Assembly (NCBI RefSeq): GCF_030818895.1 | Contig: NZ_JAUTBA010000001.1 | Location: 5,022,001 to 5,086,000 of the forward strand | Length of the DNA stretch: 64,000 nucleotides | Origin: Sphingobacterium zeae | GTDB lineage: Bacteria; Bacteroidota; Bacteroidia; Sphingobacteriales; Sphingobacteriaceae | Direction of reading: 5' to 3' | Shown here: positions 35,686 to 44,944 of the stretch, piece by piece | Numbering within the stretch: position 1 is the first letter of the stretch | Layout: each line of letters starts with the position of its first letter | The notes under the pieces: model-generated | Database searches by the model: none | Told to the model about the DNA's origin: nothing | What the model saw: only the letters and a program-made list of their open reading frames with translations | Translations under genes and position numbers: made by a program

Positions 35686-37263
35686 ATGAAAATTAATAAA
35701 TATTTTGTGATCGCTGGCCTATGTACAGCTTCACTAGCATCAGTAACATCTTGTAAAAAAACATCTTTTGATGAACTCTACCGTGATCCATCAAAAGTTA
35801 CTGAAACAACTATAGAAAAACAGTTTACTGGTATATTGTATACATATCGCGAGTTAGTTATTCCAACATACAGAAATTACTTTGTAACACTTGCACCAAC
35901 AATTCACCGCTATATTCAGACTATTGGATGGCAAAATTCTGACGAACAACTAACACCGGGAGCGGCCGCTATTACAGATCGCTGGGAAAGATATTATCAA
36001 GGTTTAGCACAATTCAGAGAATTTGAGAAAGTTTATAATGCTTCCTCTGAGTCAGAGAAAAAGGATAAAAAAATATTCTATCTAGCTGCAAAAATATTCT
36101 TTTATGATATGACTCAACAACAGGTTGATCTACATGGCGACATTCCTTGGTCAGATGCAGGAAAATTGAGTACTAACGGGGGTGATTATAGAATTTCATA
36201 TCCGAAGTATGATAAAGCTACCGATATTTATACGGCTATGTTAGATGATCTAAAATCAATTAGCAGCGAACTTAATAATATTAGTGTAGGAGCAGGAATT
36301 TTGACTGGATTCAAAAACCAAGACTTAATTAACTCTGGATCAATAGACCTATGGAAAAAATATTGTAACTCGCTTCGCCTTCGTATGTTGACAAGAGTTG
36401 GACAAACTCAAGCATTTTCTTCCCGTTCCAATCAGGAAATTGCAGATATTATTAATAATTCCACTTTAGTGTTAGATAATAAAGACAACATTCAAGTAGA
36501 TATATTTGATATTGCTACAGACATCAATTCTAAAGGATTTAGAGATGCGCTTGAAGGTAATAACAATATAGCGGGAAAAGTGATGATTGATGATATGGTT
36601 ACTAAAGCTGATCCTAGATTACCATATATGTTTGAACCAGGTGGTGGAGCAAATGGGAAATACATAGGGTTGGATCCATCGCTTCCGTCAGCAAGCCAAG
36701 CTGAATTGCTTATTAACACAACAGCAAATCCAAGCAAGATTGCTACATATAACAGATCTACTTATTCTAGAAATCAAACTTTTCCTGGTATATTAATGAC
36801 TGCCTCGGAAGTCAAATTTTTAATTTCTGAGTTTAAATCACGTACTGGAAATGATGCTGATGCGAAAGCTTCTTTTGAAGAGGGGATTAAATTATCCATT
36901 GCAATGCAACAAAATTTACGAACAAAGAGCAATAACGATGAGGTTGCCGCTCCTTCAGCCCCTACGACAGAACAAATTAATAAATATATTACAAATGTCG
37001 GTTGGAGCGGTAATAAGATACAACTTATTGCAATGCAAAAATGGTTACATTTTAACATCATTCAGTCTGTAGAAAATTGGTCTGAATTAAGAAGACTTGA
37101 CTATCCAATCTTGAGTTTCCGTGTTGCACCTTCAGATAGGCAAAAAACTGTACCAGTAAGATGGAATATTGCACAGTCAGAATTATCTAATAACAGTACT
37201 AACTATAGCGCTGTAAAAGATCAAGACAACGTCAATAATAAACTATTTTGGGACGTTAACTAA
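35686..37263 (+). CDS. SusD/RagB-family surface lipoprotein (SusD-like_2 type)
   Basis: This 525-residue surface lipoprotein forms the lid that captures substrate for the adjacent SusC. A lipoprotein signal ends at TSCKK (acylated Cys about residue 23). The body belongs to the SusD-like_2 branch, with RDPSKVTETTIEKQFTGILYTYRELVIPTYRNYF and QQVDLHGDIPWSDA near the N-terminus and LINTTANPSKIATYNRSTYSRNQTFPGILMTASEVKFLISEF in the C-terminal half. TPR-like helices dominate. It is the last gene of the ROK-SusC-SusD unit and is followed by a terminator. Confidence 0.92.
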   Translation: MKINKYFVIAGLCTASLASVTSCKKTSFDELYRDPSKVTETTIEKQFTGILYTYRELVIPTYRNYFVTLAPTIHRYIQTIGWQNSDEQLTPGAAAITDRWERYYQGLAQFREFEKVYNASSESEKKDKKIFYLAAKIFFYDMTQQQVDLHGDIPWSDAGKLSTNGGDYRISYPKYDKATDIYTAMLDDLKSISSELNNISVGAGILTGFKNQDLINSGSIDLWKKYCNSLRLRMLTRVGQTQAFSSRSNQEIADIINNSTLVLDNKDNIQVDIFDIATDINSKGFRDALEGNNNIAGKVMIDDMVTKADPRLPYMFEPGGGANGKYIGLDPSLPSASQAELLINTTANPSKIATYNRSTYSRNQTFPGILMTASEVKFLISEFKSRTGNDADAKASFEEGIKLSIAMQQNLRTKSNNDEVAAPSAPTTEQINKYITNVGWSGNKIQLIAMQKWLHFNIIQSVENWSELRRLDYPILSFRVAPSDRQKTVPVRWNIAQSELSNNSTNYSAVKDQDNVNNKLFWDVN

Positions 37264-37285
37264 CGCCATTTCACGCTTAATTATA

Positions 37286-37308
37286 GAAAGCCACCTTAGG
37301 TGGCTTTC
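37286..37308 (+). terminator. Terminator after the ROK-SusCD operon
   Basis: Arms GAAAGCCACC (37286-37295) and GGTGGCTTTC (37299-37308) close a three-base loop and are followed by TTTTTAT, 22 bases after the SusD stop. It separates the operon from the fucosidase gene, which begins 27 bases later. Confidence 0.85.
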
Positions 37309-37335
37309 TTTTTATCACTTTCACTATATTTATAC

Positions 37336-38772
37336 ATGCAAAAACTAAAAACTATTATATTCACTGCGTTGATCGCTTCAAGCGCAACACTAGCGTTCGG
37401 CCAGGCACATAACGTATCTGCCGGCTACCAAAAACCGACAGATCCATTAGTGATTGAAAATCTCGAACAATGGCAAGATATGAAGTTTGGACTTTTCATG
37501 CACTGGGGAACGTATAGCCAATGGGGAATTGTTGAAAGCTGGAGCTTGTGCCCGGAAGACGAAGGCTGGACACAACGAAAACCAGAGCATGGAGCGACCT
37601 ACAACGCGTATGTAAAAAATTACAACAATCTACAGACTACCTTCAATCCTACCGATTTTAACCCACAAAAGTGGGCCGATGCCGCTAAAAGCGCCGGAAT
37701 GAAATATGTGGTCTTCACCACCAAACATCACGATGGATTCGCGATGTTCGACACTAAGGAGTCCGATTATAAGATCACATCTTCTAAAACGCCGTTTTCG
37801 ACGAATCCGAAAGCAAATGTGACCAAAGAAATTTTTAATACATTTCGCAACGATGGTTTTAAAATCGGTGCATATTTTTCAAAACCTGATTGGCATACAG
37901 ATTTTTACTGGTGGAGTTACTTTCCCCCAAAAGACCGTAATGTAAACTATGATCCTCAAAAACACCCGGATCGCTGGGAAAAATTCAAAAACTATACCTA
38001 TAACCAGATCAACGAATTAACCTCAGAATACGGAAAAGTTGATATTCTTTGGTTAGATGGAGGCTGGGTACGCCCTTTTAAAACAATTGATCAGTCTGTC
38101 GATTGGCAAAGAACAATCAAAGTGGAACAAGATATCGACATGGACCGCATCGGTCATATGGCGAGAAAAAATCAACCCGGCATTATTGTCGTAGATCGTA
38201 CTGTACCCGGAAATTGGGAAAATTATGTTACCCCCGAACAAGCGATTCCTGAACATCCTTTGGATATTCCATGGGAAAGCTGCATTACAATGGGTGATTC
38301 GTTCAGCTATGTTCCCAACGACAACTACAAACCAACCAAGAAGCTTGTCGAAACATTGGTGAAGATTATTTCCCGTGGCGGAAACTACCTATTAAACATA
38401 GCGCCCGGCCCTAATGGAGACTACGATCAGGCAGCTTACGATCGCCTGAACGAACTGGCTGCCTGGATGAAAATCAATCAAACTGCCGTGTTTGCAACAC
38501 GGACGATTGCCCCATATCACCAAGGTGACTACTACTACACCCGAAGCAAGGACAGTAAAGTGGTCAATGTATTCCATCTTTCTGAAGGTGATACTTACCA
38601 ACAGCCCAATGAATATATTTTCGAATTACCTGATAATTTCAATGTAAAAAAGATCGCTATTTTAGGTCATAAAGGTAAATTGGACTGGTCTCAACGTGGT
38701 AACCAAATTACGTTGAGAAGCCCCGCTACACGATTTAACTATGCTACTGCAATCCAATTGCAAAGCAAATAG
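37336..38772 (+). CDS. GH29 alpha-L-fucosidase, secreted
   Basis: GH29 enzymes release alpha-linked L-fucose with retention. I start at the ATG at 37336 (MQKLKTIIFTALIASSATLAFGQA), because the upstream start at 37300 lies inside the preceding terminator; this gives 478 residues with a clean signal peptide. Catalytic-barrel motifs are DMKFGLFMHWGTYSQWG, YVVFTTKHHDGFAMFDTKESDYKIT (His pair about 131-132) and GKVDILWLDGGW, whose Asp (about 241) fits the nucleophile position. A C-terminal beta-sandwich follows. It probably acts on the material imported by the upstream SusCD pair. Confidence 0.9.
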   Translation: MQKLKTIIFTALIASSATLAFGQAHNVSAGYQKPTDPLVIENLEQWQDMKFGLFMHWGTYSQWGIVESWSLCPEDEGWTQRKPEHGATYNAYVKNYNNLQTTFNPTDFNPQKWADAAKSAGMKYVVFTTKHHDGFAMFDTKESDYKITSSKTPFSTNPKANVTKEIFNTFRNDGFKIGAYFSKPDWHTDFYWWSYFPPKDRNVNYDPQKHPDRWEKFKNYTYNQINELTSEYGKVDILWLDGGWVRPFKTIDQSVDWQRTIKVEQDIDMDRIGHMARKNQPGIIVVDRTVPGNWENYVTPEQAIPEHPLDIPWESCITMGDSFSYVPNDNYKPTKKLVETLVKIISRGGNYLLNIAPGPNGDYDQAAYDRLNELAAWMKINQTAVFATRTIAPYHQGDYYYTRSKDSKVVNVFHLSEGDTYQQPNEYIFELPDNFNVKKIAILGHKGKLDWSQRGNQITLRSPATRFNYATAIQLQSK

Positions 38773-38773
38773 A

Positions 38774-38810
38774 ATAAAATTGCGCTGAATTAAATTCAGC
38801 GCAATTTTAT
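38774..38810 (+). terminator. Terminator after the fucosidase gene
   Basis: An 18-base-pair perfect inverted repeat (38774-38791 with 38793-38810) straddles a single base just beyond the stop codon. In RNA the innermost pairs open into a small loop. The outer arms end in AAAATT and AATTTTAT, giving T-rich tails on both strands. Confidence 0.85.
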
Positions 38811-38930
38811 CATTTCACAAAGTCAGCAGTTATGAGTCATCGCCTGTACATTTTGGCCCCCAAACTTCTGTACAGGAAAAAGAAAATGATACTTAAAGCA
38901 ACAATTTAGTTTTTTTAACCGTCAATTCCA

Positions 38931-39965
38931 ATGAAAAAAATCACCGTACTTTCGACACTATTCGCGCTGCTCCTATCTTCTTGCGCCACCTACAAACCAC
39001 AAATTCTCCGTTCAGAACAAATTTTCCACGCAGGTGAGGTTCCATTCAAGCAATGTCATGCATCTACAATTCAAGTCATCGGAAAAGACAGCTTATTGGC
39101 GGCCTGGTTTGGCGGCACACACGAATCTAACCCCGACGTGGTTATCTGGAGCTCCCTATATCACCATGGGCAATGGCAGCCTCCTGTACAGATTGCAGAT
39201 GGAATCCTTGGCGACAACCGCTTTCCATCATGGAACCCGGTCTTCTATCAATACCCCCACAGTGACACCCTCTCTTTGTATTATAAAATAGGGCCCAACC
39301 CCAGAGAATGGAAAGGCTATGTCAAACATTCGCTCAATAAAGGAACAAGCTGGTCAGCAGCGCAACAATTGCCTGAAGGTATATTAGGACCTATCAAAAA
39401 CAAACCACTCACCTTGAAAAACGGATTGCTTCTCTCCCCTTCCAGCACGGAGTCCAAGGAGGAAATCTGGAAAGCTCATCTAGAAATTAGCCGGGATCAT
39501 GGCCGCTCCTGGTCCGTCAGTCCGATTCGCCCTGATACCAGCATCCAGGTGATTCAGCCCAGTGTGATCCAACACACAGATGGACGCATTCAGGTGCTCT
39601 GTCGAAGTAAAGAAAATAAGGTAATGGCGGCTTTTTCAAGAGATCAGGGCCTTACCTGGGGACCGTGGCAAGCAACCAATCTACTCAACCCAAATTCAGC
39701 AACTGATGCTATCCGTCTGAAAAATGGCCTCTTTATGATCGTCTTCAACCCGTCAATCGCTGGCAACGACTGGTGGGAAGGACGCACAAAACTCCATGTC
39801 GCCATATCGAAGGATGGTTTACTGTGGAAAGATGTCTTAACCCTAGAAGATGGTGTCAAGAACGACGAGTATTCTTATCCAACAATCATTCAGGACGCCA
39901 ATGGTCTTATCCATATTACCTATACGTGGAACAGGAAAAGTATTAAGCATATTGTGCTCAGGTAA
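38931..39965 (+). CDS. Sialidase-like (BNR-repeat) lipoprotein hydrolase
   Basis: This 344-residue lipoprotein has a signal peptide ending LLLSSCATYKP (acylated Cys about residue 18). The body is a six-bladed-propeller-like sialidase/neuraminidase domain (BNR_2 type) with recurring Asp-box-like turns: SLNKGTSWSAA, SRDHGRSWSVS, SRDQGLTWGPW and SKDGLLWKD, plus AAWFGGTHESNPDVVIWSS and YSYPTIIQDANGLIHITYTWNRKSIKHIVL. The last segment is typical of a Bacteroidota subgroup annotated as exo-sialidase, but many members act on other sugars and the classical Arg triad is not evident. Substrate is therefore open. It lies downstream of the fucosidase behind a terminator. Confidence 0.75.
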   Translation: MKKITVLSTLFALLLSSCATYKPQILRSEQIFHAGEVPFKQCHASTIQVIGKDSLLAAWFGGTHESNPDVVIWSSLYHHGQWQPPVQIADGILGDNRFPSWNPVFYQYPHSDTLSLYYKIGPNPREWKGYVKHSLNKGTSWSAAQQLPEGILGPIKNKPLTLKNGLLLSPSSTESKEEIWKAHLEISRDHGRSWSVSPIRPDTSIQVIQPSVIQHTDGRIQVLCRSKENKVMAAFSRDQGLTWGPWQATNLLNPNSATDAIRLKNGLFMIVFNPSIAGNDWWEGRTKLHVAISKDGLLWKDVLTLEDGVKNDEYSYPTIIQDANGLIHITYTWNRKSIKHIVLR

Positions 39966-40136
39966 CTTTCTTGAGCAGAAACAGCAGCAGTAGATCCGAC
40001 CAGGAAGCCAAGCTATCGATACAGCAAAAAGAGACTGTCTAACATTTAATCTGAATCGCTGTGGATCGAATTTTCGAAATAGTACAGGAGTTTGAAATGA
40101 CACAGTAGGTAGTTTCAACGAACAACATTAAAAAAA

Positions 40137-40168
40137 ATGGGGCGGTCCAAAAAATTGAACCGCCCCAT
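40137..40168 (-). terminator. Terminator of the GH3 gene
   Basis: ATGGGGCGGT (40137-40146) pairs with ACCGCCCCAT (40159-40168); CAA and TTG extend the stem past one mismatch. On the minus strand it is followed by seven Ts, so it terminates the GH3 gene that ends at 40190. Confidence 0.85.
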
Positions 40169-40189
40169 GTTATATTTCGTGTTTCGAAT

Positions 40190-42553
40190 TTAATAATCCT
40201 TTGTTAAAACCGTTTCTCCCTTCAGTCGGATATCATTCGAAGATGCGCCGACCAAAAGTTTAAACCTGCCTTTTTCTGTCTTCCATTCATTACCTGCATT
40301 CCAAAGTTTGAGGTCCTCCTTAGTCAATTGAAAAACATAGTTTTCTTTCTTCCCTGCTGTAATATTTCGACGCTCAAAACGCTTCAATTGCATCACAGGT
40401 GTCACAACCGAACTAACCTCGTCCACAACATATAACTGAGCAACTTCATCGCCAGCTAATTTTCCCGTATTCGCAACATCAAACGACACGGTACAGGTAA
40501 AATCATGCGCAGACTCATTCAAAGAAATCTGTAAATTGGAGTACTCAAAACTGCTGTAGCTCAATCCATAGCCAAATGGATACAATGGACTGGCCGACAT
40601 TTCTACATAGTCGTGATGTTTGGGTTTTGTATGATTGTAATGTACTGGTAGCTGCCCAACTGACCGAGGTACTGAAATCGGTAATCTTCCTGCCGGATTG
40701 TAGTCGCCAAACAAGACATCGGCAATAGCCAAGCCTCCTTCTTGTCCTGGATACCAAGCGTTCACAATCGCAGGTACATGTTCCGCTGCCCAATTCAAGT
40801 TTAATGGTCTCCCCATAATTGTTACAAGTACAACGGGTTTTCCTGTTGCCTGTATTGCCTGCATCAATTTGATCTGATCGCCCATCATATCTAGCGAAAC
40901 GCGGTCAAAGCCCTCTCCACTCTCCATATCACTCACGGTATTGGGGTCCACATTGGCTGCTCCGGTTGCCTGATAGGAGGTTTTGAAATCACGTGCGCTT
41001 GAACCTCCTAAAACTAAAATTACCGCATCGGCCTCTTTAGCAGCTGCTACGGCGCCAGCGATATCCGAATTACTCGTATCCCGTATTGCACAGCCTTTAA
41101 CATAATCAATTTTGGTACTTTTACCAACCGCAGACCGGATTCCCATTAGTAGGGTCTGAATTTTACCGTCGGCCTGTGGCGCGGTATAATCGCCCAGCTG
41201 GTTATAGGCATTGTCGGCATTCGGTCCTATCACAGCTATTCGATTCAACGATTTACTCAACGGTAAGAGTTGCTGATCATTTTTTAGCAAAACAATCGAC
41301 TCGCGGGCTACTTGCCTCGCAATCATTTTATTTTGTGGTGTAGCGACTTTTTGAGCAACTAATTTCTCATCCACATAAGGTTGATCAAAAAGGCCAAGAT
41401 TGAACTTCATCCGCAATACACGGGCAACTGCCGTATCGAGAACAGCAGATTCAACAAGCCCTTGCTGTACAGCCTTGAGCAAATTTGCACCATAACCAGT
41501 TCCGCTTAAATCAACATCCAGTCCCGCATGAATACTTTGCGAAGCAGCATCTTCACCAGTAGCAGCAGTAGCGTGACCGCCGTTGAGCCCCGATATGCTC
41601 AATAAATCCGACACAACAAAACCAGTAAATCCCCAGTCTTTACGTAGAACGTCTTTTAGCAGCCAAGGATTAGCTGAACACGGAATACCGTCGATACTAT
41701 TATATGCGGTCATGACCGACCCAGCGCCTGACTTTACAGCACGCTCAAAAGGCGGAAGAAAATATTGCCGGAGGCTACGCTCGCCAAATGACACAGACTC
41801 GCCATTGTGTCCCCCATCTGGAGCAGCGTAGGCGACAAAATGCTTTAATGTACCTATTATTTTATCGCGCTGCCCTAACTTCTCGCCCTGAAAGCCACGG
41901 ATCATCGCAGTTCCCATCTGTCCAATCAGGTACGGATCCTCACCATAGGTTTCTTCCGTACGCGACCAACGGGGATCTCGCGCTAAATCAAGCACAGGAC
42001 CGTATCCGTTTTTACCGCCCACTGCATAGGTCTCCTTAGCGATCGTCGATGCCATATCCTGAATCAACTGCGGATTCCAGGTACTCGCTTGCCCAATAGC
42101 AGTAGGGAAAACGGTTGCACCTATAGCCATATGTCCGTGCGGCGCCTCCTCAGACAATAACAACGGAATCCCCAGTCGTGTACTATCCACCATATAACGT
42201 TGGATCGCATTTGTAGCACGCGCGGCTTCTACCGGACTCAGACCATTCAATAAGGTTTTCTGTGTCCAAGGGTCAGCGCGCAATGTCGCCCACAATAACC
42301 CAATATGCTGCTCTTTTGCTGCTTTCCGTAGTTTATTGCTAATCGTTATCTGCTTTCCATCTTTCGTATACATTTCCCAGCCAAGCAATTTACTCAACTG
42401 CCCGACCTTCTCCTCCACAGTCATTCTTCCCAATAGATCACTTACCCTCTTTTCGGTAGGCAAACTACGGTTTTTATACGGAAATTGTTGGGCTTGAAGT
42501 GGTGGACAGAGCAATGCTCCCATTGCGGCCAAAAGTAGTATACGGACTTTCAT
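40190..42553 (-). CDS. GH3 beta-glucosidase-type hydrolase, secreted
   Basis: GH3 enzymes release terminal beta-linked glucose, xylose or related sugars. The 787-residue protein has a signal peptide (residues 1-21, ending LQAQ) and an N-terminal barrel with GLLWATLRADPWT, PLLLSEEAPHGHMAIGATVFP, GPVLDLARDPRWSRTEETYGEDPYL, GTLKHFVAYAAPDGGHNGES and GFVVSDLLSI, where D316 is the expected nucleophile. The alpha/beta sandwich follows (IAVIGPNADNAYNQLGDYTAPQ), then a fibronectin III-like domain at the C-terminus. Domain order and length match BglX-type enzymes. A LacI-type operator sequence stands about 65 bases upstream. Confidence 0.93.
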   Translation of the reverse strand: MKVRILLLAAMGALLCPPLQAQQFPYKNRSLPTEKRVSDLLGRMTVEEKVGQLSKLLGWEMYTKDGKQITISNKLRKAAKEQHIGLLWATLRADPWTQKTLLNGLSPVEAARATNAIQRYMVDSTRLGIPLLLSEEAPHGHMAIGATVFPTAIGQASTWNPQLIQDMASTIAKETYAVGGKNGYGPVLDLARDPRWSRTEETYGEDPYLIGQMGTAMIRGFQGEKLGQRDKIIGTLKHFVAYAAPDGGHNGESVSFGERSLRQYFLPPFERAVKSGAGSVMTAYNSIDGIPCSANPWLLKDVLRKDWGFTGFVVSDLLSISGLNGGHATAATGEDAASQSIHAGLDVDLSGTGYGANLLKAVQQGLVESAVLDTAVARVLRMKFNLGLFDQPYVDEKLVAQKVATPQNKMIARQVARESIVLLKNDQQLLPLSKSLNRIAVIGPNADNAYNQLGDYTAPQADGKIQTLLMGIRSAVGKSTKIDYVKGCAIRDTSNSDIAGAVAAAKEADAVILVLGGSSARDFKTSYQATGAANVDPNTVSDMESGEGFDRVSLDMMGDQIKLMQAIQATGKPVVLVTIMGRPLNLNWAAEHVPAIVNAWYPGQEGGLAIADVLFGDYNPAGRLPISVPRSVGQLPVHYNHTKPKHHDYVEMSASPLYPFGYGLSYSSFEYSNLQISLNESAHDFTCTVSFDVANTGKLAGDEVAQLYVVDEVSSVVTPVMQLKRFERRNITAGKKENYVFQLTKEDLKLWNAGNEWKTEKGRFKLLVGASSNDIRLKGETVLTKDY

Positions 42554-42618
42554 AAATGGATTATTGTTTTTTGTTTCTGTGCTTTATCACGGTCCGGATG
42601 AGCACGGCACTAGGCTAT

Positions 42619-42630
42619 GCAACCGGTTTC
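42619..42630 (-). promoter_or_regulatory. LacI-family operator-like palindrome before GH3
   Basis: GCAACCGGTTTC matches the LacI-family operator pattern GNAANCGNTTNC at every fixed position, with AACCGGTT as a perfect core. It lies 66 bases before the GH3 start and 56 bases past the end of the glycerophosphodiesterase gene. The LacI-type regulator at 17171-18181, or one outside the window, could bind it. Confidence 0.5.
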
Positions 42631-42685
42631 CAAAACACTAAATTAACGATTTAGCATCAATAATCAAGTTAAATTTTGATTCCCG

Positions 42686-43525
42686 TTAGAGCACTTCACG
42701 CCACAGACCTGGCTGGTCGGTCTGAATGAGCCGCACAAACGGATATCTTTCCAAGAAAGACCGATAAGCCATGCTTCCGTCCTTCGCCGCTCGATCGTCA
42801 TATTCCCCCAAACTATTCATCCAAAAATAAATGCCCTGTTCGCGCAGCTGGTTTAGTTCTTCAGTTTCTATAAACGACTCATCAAGGTGGACAACCGTCG
42901 TTAATCTCATCTTGAGTATAGCCACTAGGTCAGCCATGCTACGTGCTCTGGGGAACAGTGTGATCGTGGGATTGAGTTTGTACGTCTTCGGCATGTCTTT
43001 GTAATCGTAAAGGAAAAACAATACCTGGTCTTCCATCCCCTCCTGTTCAATAAGGGTATAAGTTGTCTTGACAAATTCTTTACGATCTTCTTTAAAATCC
43101 AGATCAACAAGGATTTTCCCCTTTGCTACACGCAAAGCTTCTGATAAGGTCGGAATCACATGTTCCGATTCGCCTCCATGGGCTTGGTTGCGTAAGTGGA
43201 GCTTTTGAAGCTCAGCATAGGTATGTTTGGCGACCTCTCCTTGTCCCGTTGTCGTACGGTTCACTGTTTTATCATGCATCAGTACCAGTACACCGTCTTT
43301 GCTGGCCCGTACATCGACCTCTACGACGGAAGCTCCTTGCCGAATGGCCTCTTCAATCGCAGCAATAGAGTTTTCTGGCTGTTTTAAATGAGCGCCCCGG
43401 TGCGCTGCAATGTGAACACTTTTTTGATTTAACTTTTTAATCAAATCAGCCGATTGACCATATACGACTGTGGTCACACTCACTATCATACCCAGTAAGA
43501 CAGTAGAAAATAAAATCTTTTTCAT
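42686..43525 (-). CDS. Glycerophosphodiester phosphodiesterase family protein, secreted
   Basis: This enzyme type cleaves glycerophosphodiesters (deacylated phospholipids) to glycerol 3-phosphate and an alcohol. The 279-residue protein has a signal peptide (residues 1-23, ending VYGQ) and a GDPD TIM barrel: AAHRGAHLKQPENSIAAIEEAIRQGASVVEVDVRASKDGVLVLMHDKTVNRTTTGQG contains the catalytic HR...E.D.D...H set. Downstream are KILVDLDFKE and a final IQTDQPGLWREVL. It is therefore probably active and periplasmic. It follows the purple acid phosphatase-like gene on the same strand after 159 bases, suggesting a shared role in freeing phosphate. Confidence 0.9.
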   Translation of the reverse strand: MKKILFSTVLLGMIVSVTTVVYGQSADLIKKLNQKSVHIAAHRGAHLKQPENSIAAIEEAIRQGASVVEVDVRASKDGVLVLMHDKTVNRTTTGQGEVAKHTYAELQKLHLRNQAHGGESEHVIPTLSEALRVAKGKILVDLDFKEDRKEFVKTTYTLIEQEGMEDQVLFFLYDYKDMPKTYKLNPTITLFPRARSMADLVAILKMRLTTVVHLDESFIETEELNQLREQGIYFWMNSLGEYDDRAAKDGSMAYRSFLERYPFVRLIQTDQPGLWREVL

Positions 43526-43632
43526 TATTATATAGCTACTTTTTTAAAGCAATCTCTTTTTGTTATACCGTAGCAACCAGCAATCTCGACGCAGTTACAT
43601 CTTAATCCCGTCATGGATTGAATCACGCCATT

Positions 43633-43681
43633 AAAATGATGGAAAGTCTTCCGGTTTGAATGGATTACTTTCCGTCATTTT
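43633..43681 (-). other. Stem-loop between phosphatase and phosphodiesterase genes
   Basis: AAAATGATGGAAAGT (43633-43647) pairs with ACTTTCCGTCATTTT (43667-43681) with one G-T-type mismatch around a 19-base loop. It lies just past the phosphatase stop. It may terminate part of the transcripts or protect the upstream message. The tail is not strongly T-rich, so a terminator is uncertain. Confidence 0.5.
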
Positions 43682-43684
43682 CGT

Positions 43685-44878
43685 TTATTTTTTAGACATT
43701 TCAAAAGAATCAAACAGCTGACCATTCAGCATGTAGCTTGAAAAATACAGCTTATTGTTATTCAGTTTAATGACCTGATAGAGTTGCGTCTGTGAGGTTG
43801 CGCGATCCATCCAGCGTTCGGAATTTGACTCATACATTTTCGGTCCAGCGACGGATAAAACGTAAATAGGACGCTTTTTACCAAGCCCTCCGCGTGCATA
43901 GGTATGATCATGTCCCTGAAGAACCAAATCCACTCCATATTTCTCAAAAATAGGTTTAAAACGTTCTCTCAGAATGGTATTGTCACGATTTTTAGCCGTA
44001 GAGTATACGGGATGGTGCATGACAACAATGTTCCATTTTTTTGGTGATGATGACAACACATTTTCCAGCCATTTTTCCTGTACCCCTGCCGCGGTGGAAT
44101 CTAGCATGATCAATTGAGAATTTAGGGAAATGATTCGCAGATCCTGATAATCCAAATAATAAACAGCATCCTGCATATCCTTAGGACCATTCTTAGGCAA
44201 GTTGAACTGTACGTTCCAATGCGGATCCAATACCAGTTTGCCAAGCGAGTCGCGGCGGTACTCGTGATTCCCTGGTGTTGGGACAGCCGGAATTAGCTGA
44301 TGTATAAATCCTGCGGCCTCATGCCATTCTGCCCATTCTTCGTCGGCATTCGAGCGATTGATCAGGTCGCCGGCATGAACAATAAAGCGCGCATTCGCCT
44401 CCTGTTGAAAAGCACGACGGATGGCACGTGCCCATCGTGACCGTAGGTCATTCTGCGCATCGCCCAAATAGATAAACGAAAAGGCGCCAGAATTCTCCGC
44501 AGTTCTGAATTGGTTCCAGGCACTCCAAATGGTGCCATCTCCTACCCGATAGGCATAGACCGTTCCGGGTTTCAGGTCACGAAAGGTTACCTGTCCATAG
44601 GTATCGGCTTGTTGCCCTTGCTCGAGAGACACTCCTATTCCCTGTACTGAAATCGCTTTTGCTTCAAGTTCAGGATTACGCTGTTCTTCAACAACCTGAC
44701 CAATAATTTTGGTCCTATCGGCATTGACACGCCACGAAACAGACTGCGTGTGGCTGGGATCATCGGACCAGGTCAATGTAATCCGTTCTGGCTGTTTATA
44801 CGCGTTGGCGGTTTGGCTTTTTGCTTCAAATAAAGTACAGCAAACGCCGATGACAAGTAGAGTATGTTTTATTTTCAT
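43685..44878 (-). CDS. Purple acid phosphatase-like metallophosphoesterase, secreted
   Basis: This 397-residue exported enzyme has a signal peptide (ending EAKSQ), an N-terminal fibronectin-like purple acid phosphatase domain (about residues 30-125, ERITLTWSDDPSHTQSVSWRV...TVYAYRVGDGTIWSAWNQFRTA) and a calcineurin-like catalytic domain. All metal motifs are present: YLGDAQND, HAGDLINR, TPGNHEY, VVMHHPVYS and LQGHDHTYARGG. It should be an active phosphomonoesterase or diesterase with a binuclear metal site. The SusD gene lies 66 bases upstream, so it is probably part of the same operon and acts on substrates brought to the cell surface. Confidence 0.92.
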   Translation of the reverse strand: MKIKHTLLVIGVCCTLFEAKSQTANAYKQPERITLTWSDDPSHTQSVSWRVNADRTKIIGQVVEEQRNPELEAKAISVQGIGVSLEQGQQADTYGQVTFRDLKPGTVYAYRVGDGTIWSAWNQFRTAENSGAFSFIYLGDAQNDLRSRWARAIRRAFQQEANARFIVHAGDLINRSNADEEWAEWHEAAGFIHQLIPAVPTPGNHEYRRDSLGKLVLDPHWNVQFNLPKNGPKDMQDAVYYLDYQDLRIISLNSQLIMLDSTAAGVQEKWLENVLSSSPKKWNIVVMHHPVYSTAKNRDNTILRERFKPIFEKYGVDLVLQGHDHTYARGGLGKKRPIYVLSVAGPKMYESNSERWMDRATSQTQLYQVIKLNNNKLYFSSYMLNGQLFDSFEMSKK

Positions 44879-44944
44879 GTTTATATTGATTTTATAAGCG
44901 ATTGAACCGCTGGATATAATGACTTTTCATTTTACGATCAGAAC

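Noticed and set aside
37300..37335. Upstream start for the fucosidase
   Set aside because: It lies in the preceding terminator stem, and the extra residues disturb the signal peptide.
39843..40118. Minus-strand frame of 91 codons after the sialidase-like gene
   Set aside because: It overlaps the 3' end of the sialidase-like gene and an intergenic stretch, and its translation shows no domain or signal.
39966..40136. Possible small gene between the sialidase-like and GH3 genes
   Set aside because: No open frame with a start and protein-like composition beyond shadows; only the GH3 terminator is supported.
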